Assembly (NCBI GenBank): GCA_006176705.1
Contig: QRFJ01000022.1
Span: forward strand, 2,941,161 to 3,005,160
DNA from: Cocos nucifera
Taxonomy: Eukaryota; Streptophyta; Magnoliopsida; Arecales; Arecaceae
Direction of reading: 5' to 3'
DNA length: 64,000 bases
Position numbers and translations under genes: made by a program. A model generated the notes under the pieces. The model did not search any database and had not been told where the DNA came from. It worked only from the letters and a program-made list of their open reading frames with translations. The first letter of the stretch is position 1, and the number at the start of each line of letters is the position of its first letter. Positions 46,166-56,900 of the stretch are shown in pieces.

Positions 46166-47390
46166 ATGGCCACTTTTCTATCGCTCCGATCATTGTTGGA
46201 CAATGATAAGTTTGTGGGACCTAACTTCGATAGTTGGTACCAAAAGTTAAATATCATCCTAGAGCATGAATGCATTCTACATGTGGTAACAGATGATGCA
46301 CCTGAGGAGCCAGCTGCAAATACACGTAGAACTGTCAGAGACACTTATCAGAAGTGACTCACTGATCGAACCACGGTGCGCTGCATTATGCTGGCTACGA
46401 TAAGCAACGAGTTCAGTCACAGATTTGAGATGGCTCAGCAAAAGAACATGTTTCAAGTATTGGAGGATTTCTTTGGCACACCCGATGATGTGGAGAGGCA
46501 CAAGACTAGTGCCATCTTCAACGATAGAATGCGGGATGAAGCCTCTGTCACTGATCATGTATTGTACATGATCAAACTGATAGAGCGCTTAAGCAAGCTC
46601 GATTTTTTCTTGCATAAATAGCTTGGAAAAGATGTAATACTGAACTTGCTGCGCAAGTTTTATCTTCCATTCCTTACACATTATAGAATGTCAAAGCTTG
46701 AAGTCGACTACCATGAGTTACTGGGATTACTTCAGAACTTTGAGAAGAATCACCAGCTCCATAAGGAGTCGGTGAACTTAGTGAGAGGTTCATCTTCTCA
46801 TTCTCAGCCCTTTGGAAAAGGAAAGAAGAACAAAAAGAAGAAAGCTAAGAAGGTGCAAGTTTAGGCTAGGACATCTGTGCAGGATCAGATCAGAAAAATT
46901 AAGCCCAATAAGAGTCAAGCTGAATACTTCTTTTGCAAGAAGTTGGAGCACTGGAAGAGGAGCTATCCTCAGTACATTGCCTCCCTAGATCCAAACAGGT
47001 AAAGGAAGAAGCAAGCTGTTGCTGGATAAGGTATTTATATGATAACTCTTTGCAATTTCTCTATTTGTGATATTACTGACTGGGTATTGGATGCAGAAAG
47101 TCTTTATTATATTTGTAATTCATTGCAGGGGTTGTAGGTCAGTAGAAGTTTCAAACAAGATAAAAGATTTCGAACGTTGGAGATGGAAGACTAGTTCAAG
47201 TTCTAGCTTTAAAAATTTTAAAATTTATATTTGAATCTCATACCGTTGTTCTTAGTGATTGTCATTTCTATCCTAATTTTTTTAAAAATATTATTTCTGT
47301 AGGCCTTTCGGCCATGAATAATTATAAAATTTTAATAAAAAAAATAAATTTATAATGTCATTATGAATGGTGTTACTGCTTTCTATGGAT
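46166..47390 (+). pseudogene. Copia gag-protease (degraded)
   Basis: The start is at 46166: MATFLSLRSLLDNDKFVGPN then FDSWYQKLNIILEH, the Copia gag N-terminus. After stops come MAQQKNMFQVLEDFFGTPDD and RMRDEASVTDHVLYMIKLIE. A further frame has NLLRKFYLPFLTHYRMSKL and a basic Lys-rich patch (KGKKNKKKKAKK, about 46820-46858). The zinc knuckle near 46930 reads FFCKKLEHWKRSYPQYIA, with its final Cys changed to Tyr. Protease remains near 47080: WVLDAESLYYICNS, where the active-site D-T/S-G is ruined. At least four in-frame stops are present. Confidence 0.82.
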
Positions 47391-47419
47391 AATTGAACAA
47401 TGCTATCACTACTATAAAA

Positions 47420-47825
47420 AAGGACTATGACAGCGGTTCATAACCACTACCGTAGTCCAAAAAACTACTGTCATACGATATGACAGTAATTTTCTAACCG
47501 CTGCTATTGCGGCCATCGGCGTAGCTCTATGGCAGCGGTTATTGCAGCGATTGTTAGAACCGCTGCCATAGATAGCCTATTGCAATGGTTTATAAACTGC
47601 TATAATAGATCGACCTATAGCAGCGATTATATAACTACTACCATAATATAGCAGTGGTTATGTAATCACTGCCATAGGTTATCTATGGCAGCGGTTACAT
47701 AACCGCTGCCATAGGTAATCTATAGCAGTGATTTTTTAACTGCTGCCATAGGTCTAATGCAGCAATTGGCACCGTTTGCACCAAAAATCTATGACAGCGG
47801 TTATAAAATTACTGTCGTAGATCTT
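47420..47825. repeat. Left subterminal repeats of the CACTA element
   Basis: About a dozen degenerate copies of CTATGGCAGCGGTTAT or its inverse ATAACCGCTGCCATAG at 15-40 bp spacing, several as back-to-back inverted pairs (e.g. 47670-47725). In this superfamily subterminal motifs bind the transposase accessory protein. Confidence 0.8.
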
Positions 47826-47984
47826 AAATAATTAAAAAAAAAATTATTTTTTTATATATTTTATCTGATAAATATAGATATATAACATAAGAAAATATAA
47901 TAAACATAAAAATTATTCTAAAATACTAAAATTTTATTATCGAATAAAATTTATTATAATATTTTTTTAAAAAAATAAAATACA

Positions 47985-49710
47985 TCAAAAGTCTCCTAAA
48001 TCTACATCATCATCGTCATCGTTATCACCGGGAGCTGGAGCTAGAGTTTGAGCCAGAGCCGAAGCTGGAGCTGGAGCTGAAATACGGGCCAACATATCCT
48101 CGAAGCCCTTGACTCCAAAATACATGCTGAGCGTCGACATCATATCTCTCACGATATCTTTCAGATGAGATACGCACTTCTCAGCCCGATCTACCCGCGT
48201 CGCAGCATGATCTGCCCGTGCCAACGCCTCCTCAAGCTCATCTCAACTGACGATACCAAAAGTCTGTAAGGAAACACTCGCCTCGAACCAGTAGCTCATC
48301 GGAGTGTATTTGAGCCTGCATCGGATCCTCCCAGAGTGCTCAGGCCCCAAGACCTGAGATAGATGGTCATGAAGCCCAGAGGTATCCGGGCCCTCGCTCG
48401 TGAGCGCATCTAATTGATCATATAATTATAAATTAAAATAAAATTTCATCAAAAATGCTATAATACTAATCATATATACTAATATATTTAATACTTACAA
48501 AAATACGTCTGATCGCGGCATTCATCAGCTTGCTCGTCTTGTCTGTGCAGCTGAATCGAAAGATCTCGCTATGACTGGACATCACTCTATCTCTCATCAG
48601 CTATAATAAAGAATAAATTTATCAAAAATATGATAAAAAATATGAATTTAATTTATGTAGTAAGATTTAGAATTAATTACCTCTTTATACATACGACTGA
48701 TCATAGACTCATGGCCTAGAATGTGCGTATACTCCTGGGCTACATGATTCTCCTGGTTTTAACGGAAGGTAGCCTAACAAGTATTCAAATAAATAATAAA
48801 TATTTAAATAAAATTTTAAACGTATTAAAAAATTTAAAAGTTAAAAATTTTACTTCGAACTTCTGGCTCCTTCAGTGTCTAACCATCCTCTCCCACTGAC
48901 TCGAAGGACAGTCCTATATCCAGAGAACAAGCTCCTCTGGAGTGTCTCGTCGGTGCTCGAGTCATCCTATATGGAGCTTGACCTTGTAACCTCGGTACAA
49001 CTCATCGATCTTCTTCAGTTGGACATCTTGAGTCCTCTTGTGATCGAAGAAGTCGTACCTTCTCTGCATAAATTTATCAAAAATCAGTTATAAAATTATT
49101 CTAATCAAACATATATAGTGTAAACATATAAAATGCATAAATATAATTAAGATGCGCGTACTTACCCATATCTCTTCCTATACCTGGTTTCTGACGGCAG
49201 CATCCATTAAACGCCAGTCTCTGGGCTCTATGGAAATGATGTCCGACCGCCTCACAAACACTCCAAAAAAGGAATGCATCTTCCGTGCGGTCTCCCCTAC
49301 CGGCCTCTTCTCCGCATCGTAATAGACCATCACCTGATGCTGGTGGTTCCATATGTGTGCCATACATATGAAATCGTGAAATATTCGATTGGATGATGCA
49401 CCTGCAATGCAAATACATTATGCAAATATATTAAGTGTACAAATATTATATAAAAAATAAAGTTATGCTAATGTAACAAAAATGTACACTCAAATGCCTA
49501 CGATGGTAGAGGCTCAGTTGTCGGTGAAGTAGATGCCGTCGGTGGAGTAGATATCGGTGGTGGAGGTCTCTGAGCAGTCGATGTCGAGGTGGATGGAGAA
49601 TACTTTGACTACTCCTCGAATGCTGAACTGCGTGTAACCCACCGAGGAACAGGGGTGAAAGCTAGATGGCATTTCGGTGCCATCGTGACTTGCAACGTTA
49701 ATGAACATTA
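47985..49710 (-). pseudogene. Plant CACTA (Ptta/En-Spm) transposase-associated protein, fragments
   Basis: Minus-strand pieces occur in order. 49363-49178 has VMVYYDAEKRPVGETARKMH then SFFGVFVRRSDIISI and DWRLMDAAVRNQV. This matches the Ptta/En/Spm plant transposase family (Y-D-x-x-x-R-P-V-G ... W). 49060-48860 and 48780-48500 have interrupted coding-like stretches (e.g. YTHILGHESMISRMYKE; HSEIFRFSCTDKTSKLMNA). 48240-47985 has ARADHAATRVDRAEKCVSHL then an Ala/Pro-rich and Asp-rich tail ending DDDDDVDLGDF before a stop. AT-rich gaps between pieces look like introns. An in-frame stop occurs near 48245. Probably inactive. Confidence 0.65.
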
Positions 49711-49739
49711 ATCAATATAACATCGTGACATATCAAATT

Positions 49740-51365
49740 CTATTCGCTTGGAAGCCGAGCCGGCTTCATGCTTGAGACATCCGACTAGAGTCCTCCCCCA
49801 ATCGGCTCGATCATGGCTTGAGCTGGCTCGGCTGCATATCCGAGCCGGCTCAACTGTGTGCCATCCCCTCGATCACTCCCTCTCTTCCTCTCTCGATCTT
49901 TCTCATCGACGACGATGGCGAGGTCGAACCCCTTCCTCCCAGCTTTTCTATCTCTCGATCTTCCTCATCGACGAGGTCGGACCCCATCCCTCCCTCTCTT
50001 ACTCTCTCGATCTTCCTTGCCGGCAAGGCAGGACCCCATCCCTCCCAGTAATGCCGGTGAGGCCGGACCCCCTCCCTCTCCTCTCCTCGCTCTCCTCGAT
50101 CTCCCACTCTCCCTCTCTTGATCTCCCTTGTCGGTAAGGTCGGACCCTCTTCCTCCCAATGATGGCGGTGAGGCCGGACCCCCTCCCTCCCAATGATGGC
50201 GACGAGATCGGATCCCTCCCTTCCTCTCTCAAGTACAGATCCATCAGATATTCGGATTCGGATCAAATATCAGTAATTAAAATTGGATCCAAATCTGAAT
50301 ATCCAGATTCCAATCTGAACCCAACCCATTGATAGATCTAGTCCATAGTTGCCAACATGACATGACCCAAGGCTACCGCCACAACACGATCCAAAAACTA
50401 TGATATGCAGATAATTATAATATTTATAATAAATATTTATAATATTTATTATAAATATTCTATAAATTATTATAAATATATATGATTAATAAATAATACT
50501 ATAAAATAAAAAAATTATACCTACGGCTATAGAGAGTGGATCACACTGAAAGCTCCGAGGGTCGCCGACGATGATGCTAGAGGAGGACGACGGTACTAAA
50601 GATAATCTGCGAAATAAAAGCAAAATAGTGAGATAAGAGAAGAGAGAAAAAGAGGGGAGAGCAGGAGCAGTCGGGGATGGGGGCCAGGGGAGGGGCATAG
50701 TGATGAGGAGGTTGAAGAGGCTTCGCACTCGATCGGGGGGAGGGTCAGAATGATGGTGGTGGTGGGGGGTGGGATTTTATGGGGGCTGAAGGAGGGTGGA
50801 GGGGGGCTCGTCAAGAAGGGGGTTTGGTTTCGCACCAGGGCTGGAGGAGATAGAGTATGAAGGAGGGATTTTACGGGGGGCCGACGGAGGGTCGAGGGTG
50901 GATGGGGGTTTCGTCGGGGGGTTTCATAGGAGGCCGAGGGAGGGTCGGATGGGGGTTCGTTGGGGATCGAGGGAGGGTCGGATAGGGGGTGGGGGGGTAG
51001 GATTTCGCAGGGGGCCGAGCGATGGTGGAGGGGGGTTCATCGGAGAAGGATTTTGCAGGGACGAGGAGGTCGATGGGGGTTCGTCGGAAGGGGTTTCGCT
51101 GGGGGCCGAGGGAGGGTCGGATAGAGGGGGGGGCCCGGGTGGGGGTGGCGGGGAGGGACGACTGGGGATGGAGGGGCCGAAGAGGGAGGGAGAAGGAGGG
51201 GCAGCGTCGGTCGAGGGGGAGGAGGGGCGACACCAACTGGGGGGAGGAGGGTCGACGTCGGCCAGGGGGGAGAAGGAGCGATGCTGGCCGGTGGGGAAGG
51301 AGCCTCACCGATGATGAAGAGGAGGGAGAGAGAGAGAGAGAGTAAGAGAGATCGAGAGCACATGG
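49740..51365. other. GC-rich, strand-asymmetric insert within the CACTA element
   Basis: 49740-50240 is C/T-rich on the plus strand, with repeated CGATCTTCCTCATCGACGAG and GGACCCC(A/C)TCCCTCCC blocks. 50640-51360 is extremely G-rich on the plus strand, with many GGGG runs and GAGGGTCGGATGGGGG repeats. Long overlapping frames here are a by-product of composition. 50240-50370 carries GGATCCAAATCTGAATATCC-like debris. No protein family is recognised. It might be captured host DNA or element-specific filler. Confidence 0.55.
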
Positions 51366-51394
51366 AAGGAAAGAAAAAGTTTAGAAATTTTTAA

Positions 51395-51565
51395 CCTAAC
51401 CTATGGCAGCGGTTATCGAACCACTATATCGCTGCCATAGATCTACGACAGCAGTTATCGAACCATTATCATATATCTATGATAGCAATTACTCAAAATT
51501 ACTGCCATAGATCTACGGCAGCGATTCTATAACCACTACTGTAGATCTATAGCAGCGATTTTTGA
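51395..51565. repeat. Right subterminal repeats of the CACTA element
   Basis: Five or six degenerate copies of CTATGGCAGCGGTTAT (e.g. at 51402 and 51515), the counterpart of the left set. They locate the right side of the transposon. A (TA)n tract begins at about 51584. Confidence 0.75.
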
Positions 51566-51584
51566 TAACGAGTAAATATTGAAG

Positions 51585-53973
51585 TTCGTGTATATATATA
51601 TATTATATATATAGAGTGCTCATATATGTTTGTTTTTCTTGTAAGGATAAACTCCATGCTTTGCACATACACAATGAACAAATGAGAAAAAAAAGTGGAA
51701 TTTTGGTTCCATGATAAAATGGATTTTTGAGAGTAAGAGAAGGATAATAAATATACAAGACTGCTAATGCGTGGACCACCTACCCTGGCTCGTTAATGCC
51801 ACTTGCGGTCAGCCTTTGCAGTCAATTTTTTCTCCACGAAGTCTCATAAATCTACAATTTGAAAGGATACAGTCCATTTCACGTACAGGTTCCTACGAAT
51901 TCATGGGCATGATGACAAGACCATCTGTAGCTTATGGCGTGCACCAATTGGCAAAAATATGAGGATTGATCCTCATTCTGATGCGAATGTTTGAACTTGA
52001 ATGCCCTTGTCGGATTGCGCTCTGGCTTGAATCCACTTAATGGACGATCGCTATAGACACTAGGAGAAAGCAGAGCTAAACTCGAGATGATTGGATTAAA
52101 CTAGGTGCATCACTGCCTTCTCAGCCAGACATGTCCGCCATGAGCCCAATCTATGTGCTGATTGGCTCACCGGTGAAGGTGTGTCACAGTTCAAACAGAA
52201 AGAATTAGATACAGTAATCTAGCCATACAGATGCTGGAAGTTGGGCGGTTGTTAGCTCCCCGCAAGAACCCACGGAGAGAGAGCATCTTTATTATTATAT
52301 ATAACTAGCAAAGCCTCAAAGAACTCTGAGAGTGAGACAGCGCACCTTTCAAACTAACTAAAAAAGTGCCAAAGAACTCCTCTGACAGAATTTGTAACAC
52401 TGGTTTTCAGCTACAGCATCATTTAATCTGGACACTCTATTAATGCTCTTCAAGATGTAACAAGATAAGTGACATATCATCAACAACTGGGAGTATATAT
52501 CAAAATTATATCTAGAAAACATATCAAATCGAGCAATTACGGCCATCCATACTACCACCCACATGAATCACGAGTGCCAAGGATTTATAACAATATGTGC
52601 TTAGATTTAGTGATGCAAAAATCTTTGGATAGTTGCATATAATGAATGTGTCGTGTCTCTAAACTCCCTTTCACGAGTACACCCCTTTTGCAACATACTT
52701 TATTAGTTTTTTCGCAGATAACAATTTTTTTCGGTATAGTTTTAATTTTCCGGGAACAGTCTTCCTAAGCTTGCTTTCGCCACATCAAATTTGAGCCATT
52801 TCGTGGGCCTAAATAAATATCTTTGGTAAAAATGTGAACCTTTTCGTAAGAAGATTTAGCGTGTACCAATCTAATGGAATAGGACATGGTTTGCCTCACC
52901 CCTTCCTACTGTGCAGCCTTCGGACGGGCATCCAGCAGCTCCTATGCATCACATACTCCTCAACTTGTGGGTGACACAGATCATGAGGCACCAAGCAACG
53001 CATTAGGAACGTTGGACCATGATAATAGCTCTCTATCCAAGGGCAGCGCAGGTTCTTCTTAATGTGATATATATTTGGGCTTTTCTCTTAATGGAAGGAT
53101 GACTAAGCCAGGGTAGGAATCTTTCCATAGCGGTTGGTTAATCCTTCCTTCTCTTTTTCCTGGGATAGCAAGTGCAGGATGATTGGTGAAGAACTACGAA
53201 AACTTTCTTGAAAAAAATAATGCTTAACGTACCCCAACCAGGTTTGCTGCTGGAGGTAAAATGGATATTAAAACCCCTTCTTGTACCACCTAGTAGTCAC
53301 AAAACATAGTTTAGCACTAACCCTGGTAAGCACTAGGGTTTACCTGCAGTACTCTTCTCAAAAACCCGTACCAACAACCTTGGATTGCAATATCTTTCAT
53401 GTTCAAACAATTAAAGTCCTCTCTTATAAATTTGACGTAAAATTTTGGTAACAGAAGTAAAAGATGGTTGGATTATGGAATGTGGTGCATTATATTAAGC
53501 TACAAAAGGTGTGTCCTTGCATTCTGTAACAGTTAAACATGGAATTCTCCATCAAGAGTTATATATCTAAGGGAAAACAAGTTTTCCAGTCTCCAACAAA
53601 AATTTAAGATAATTAGAGGCAGGCACCACTAAACACGACTATATTGGTGATAAAACATCAGTAAATTGCCTAGGTATCTAATTAGCTTGATTTAGGTAAT
53701 CTCTTATCTCTGAGATAAATAAGATCATCCGCAGAAACTAATCTGTTGCCCGCTAAGTTTGTCTGGTGGTTGCAGTGAAAAAGAACAAATAAAACAAGGA
53801 TACAGAGCCGGACCATAAAGCTACAAGTTCTCGTTCAACACTAAATTCTGGTGGAAGGTGGGTGATGTTGGGTTTCAGAAAATGCTCTTTGTCAATAACC
53901 ATGCAAATGCGACAGTTTATCAGGCCTCCAGAACAAAGTCTCGCCTTATGGAATTCTTCAGGAGACCCAGTGG
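51585..53973. other. Intergenic stretch and probable 3'UTR of the downstream minus-strand gene
   Basis: No gene is seen in 51585-53700. The sequence is unique with balanced AT content. 53700-53973 probably includes the 3'UTR of the CID-type gene on the minus strand, but no definite poly(A) site is assigned. Confidence 0.45.
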
Positions 53974-56900
53974 TCAGGCTCGAGGTGCTCGTGGCCTTAC
54001 AGGTGTCTTTGAAGGACTCACCCTGAAAACCCACAAAGTTAAAGAGGTTAGGAAAGTTCCAATAGTTCTTTCAAGCAATTGAAGATTGGGGACCATGCCT
54101 GATAGGAAGAGCTCCCAAAACCATGCCACTGCATTTCAAAGCATAAATAGCACTTTCTGCCTGCCATCGATAAAGATAAAGAGAATGTGAAAATCTCAGA
54201 AGACATCAGTAGAAAACAGATAAATAGAAAGAAACTTAATTTTCATGCCCACATGAGGCACCTATGTCAAAAGACCATAAAACCAGATGAACCAAGGATA
54301 AGCGATCACATGACATTTGGCTTTAACAATCAGATTGTAAAAATGATATCCTGTCTCTTGCTCTTCTAAGAACAAGATAACTTCCAAGAAGGCACAAATT
54401 TCATCGCAAATCATCTATGAATAGAGCCACTAGCTCAAACAGCAAACCAGAAACTTGTCTAAAATATGTGCTAGTGACTGGAAAAGCTTTTTGCTGCATC
54501 ACTGAAACTACAAAACTGGTCCTAGTGTTGCAAACCCACTATATAGCTGATAGGAGCTATGAATGGATTTGCTATGAAGCACAGAACATCATACCCATAA
54601 CTACCAAGTGCCAACAATTATGGATGTAAACCAAAACATGAATGGCTACAAAAAGATTTAATTTGTAGAAGATATGAATTGACCATGATGTGAAACCAAA
54701 ACTATCTGAGAGATATTGCATTCAATTAGAATTATGATGCCAGGCAGTTATAGAACTGCCATCTGAAAGATAAAATAAGTTTTAAGGGGAAAGCATCAGC
54801 TAAAAACTCTTCAGAAGGATGTCTGATGTGGTTGGAGGCTTTAGAGATGCTCCAACATGACAAGATTATATAAAACTAAGATGTCACCAAGAAAAAGCAC
54901 CTTTGGCATGATGCAAATCGTCAGAAGAAGGAATTAGTTTTAACTTTAAGTGATAAGAGGATAAAAGAAGGAGAGCGCAAGGGACATTTCAGAGAACATA
55001 AAAGGATGAAAATCCTTAAATGAATGAAATTGTGAAAAGGTGTTACAAGTCAATACTTTGAGAAGTATGCATTGCCTTATAAAATCAAGATATCAAGGTG
55101 TGATTACCCTCCAGATGCCACCGTACATGTGTGAGTGTGTGATTGCACCTCTGGATGCCACTGTAGATGTACCTGTACACATCTGTGTGATGTGGTTGCC
55201 CTCTAGAAACCACTGCAGATGTGATTGCCCTGTAGATGCCACTGTAGATGCACATGTGGGCACATGCATGTGAAATATTGAAGCCATGTACAGAAGAGAA
55301 AAAATTCTTAACTATATTGTAGGCACTAAATTCCTTCATATAAATAATTAGTAGAACCGCTGTCCTCATATAAGGAACTGACAAATAAGGGAAAGCACTG
55401 AAGGGAGCATCAATTAAAGGACACTGGAAGAACATCTTGAGTAGCTAAAGACTTGAAAGTGGTTCTAGTTTGACAAAAGCATGCAAAATAAATGGCCTTC
55501 TAAAAGAAAGTAACTACGAATGAGAGGATTCCAGGGAAAGGGCATGAATTACAATGGCATTACAAAAAATACAGAAGGGGTAGGCAGAACATACAAAGCT
55601 TCAAGATTAGTAAAATACATAAGAAAAGAGAAGCCAAACAAATAAGATAACACCTTAAGAAAACATGGCATACCTAATCAAATGAAGACAATCTTGCATT
55701 TAAATCTGAGTATAAAGCCACCTCAAGGAGAGAGCTTTTTCTGATGGAAAATATAATGAAAGGATTCACCAAAAGGTGCAGGGACATGCAGGAGGAATAA
55801 ACAAAGGTACTCAAAGGGAACCAACCTAACAAGAAGAAAAGAGATGTGCAATTACTGAAGTGGAGGTCATCATATAATGAACCAAGCCAAAGGGACAAAA
55901 TTTTGCTTCATTTAAAAGTTAGACCCAGTGGTAAGACAAAGTATAGGCCCTGGAGTCTGAGACAATATATCCATAACTGTATGCATCCTAGAATGTATAG
56001 CCTAAAGGCATGAACTCAAAAATACAATTTGATGCCACAGATTAGAGAAAGACAAGAGCATGGAAGAACTAAACATAGCAAATTAGAAAAGTACATATTC
56101 CAGATAATAAAGCCTCTCAACTCTACAATCAGTTCCAAGCCTCTGAATTGCAAAAAGATTCTACGTACAACAAGAGGAAGGAAACAAGACAGGTTGATCA
56201 CAAGATATGTGCTAAGTAATGAAAGACAACTTTAAAAACTGAGGAACAAATAAGACATCTGGAAAAGTTCACAACTAGGATGCAGTTAGAGGGAGATGGA
56301 CCTATGCTATGACATTGATAATGGAGACCAACTGTGATTTGGCTATGAGAAATGGAAGATTCTAGGAAACCACCTATAGCCTAGAGGCACAGATGAGGAT
56401 AAATGAAGCTATGCCATAAGATAGGTAGCCTAAGGTCTTGTACACTTTTACACATATCATAGGTTGCAGGTATCATCATGACTACAGCAGCCAATACAGT
56501 ATTACTGTGCTAGAGAACTTGATATTTGCTGAGGTAGCTCTGCAAGCTTGGAATGTAGGCTCAACAGCATGTAAGGAAGCAATGGCGTCGCCTGCCTTTG
56601 GGTCATCCTTTTTCTCTAACCACTTCGAGCATTTTTTTTACCCTTAGAGTGATGGCATAGGACCAACATGGGCAAATGAGTAGGAAATAGAGTAATAAAA
56701 GATGACCCAAAAGCAGTGACCAACATAGGCCTATAACAACTACATTCAACAAAACTGATCGTATGCCGAGTGTTGGCAACTTGGCATGGTATGAAGGCGT
56801 TCATGGCATCAGGGATGACACAGAAATAGAGTTGTAAAAAAGATGTCAAACTAATATAGGCCCCCCTCCACCAAAAAAACACCCAAGTGCCAGCCAGATC

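Larger units (their letters stand above)
41746..47406 (+). mobile_element. Ty1/Copia LTR retrotransposon, 3'-truncated
   Basis: The 5' LTR is 41746-44255 (starting TGTTGAAAATTATG, ending near TCTTCA), directly followed by TTGGTATTAGAGCTAGG, the primer-binding site for initiator tRNA-Met. A long leader and a gag-protease region follow at 46166-47390. The element stops where the CACTA transposon begins at 47407, and reverse transcriptase, integrase and 3' LTR are not found on the far side. It truncates element 4. Confidence 0.85.
47407..51584 (-). mobile_element. CACTA (En/Spm-type) transposon, about 4.2 kb
   Basis: The left end is CACTACTATAAAAAAGGACT at 47407, a canonical CACTA start. It is followed by many subterminal copies of CTATGGCAGCGGTTAT in both orientations (47425-47820). 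The same motif recurs at 51400-51560. The right terminus is unclear: TTCGTG at about 51579-51584 followed by TAT would match a degraded TAGTG end plus a TAT target duplication (left TAT at 47404-47406). The transposase-like gene fragment is on the minus strand. The interior also holds GC-rich sequence unlike the surroundings. Confidence 0.75.

Noticed and set aside
50796..51345. Overlapping long Gly/Arg-rich and Pro-rich open frames on both strands
   Set aside because: The frames follow from extreme G-richness and lack of stop-forming bases. Several frames are open at once and no domain is visible.
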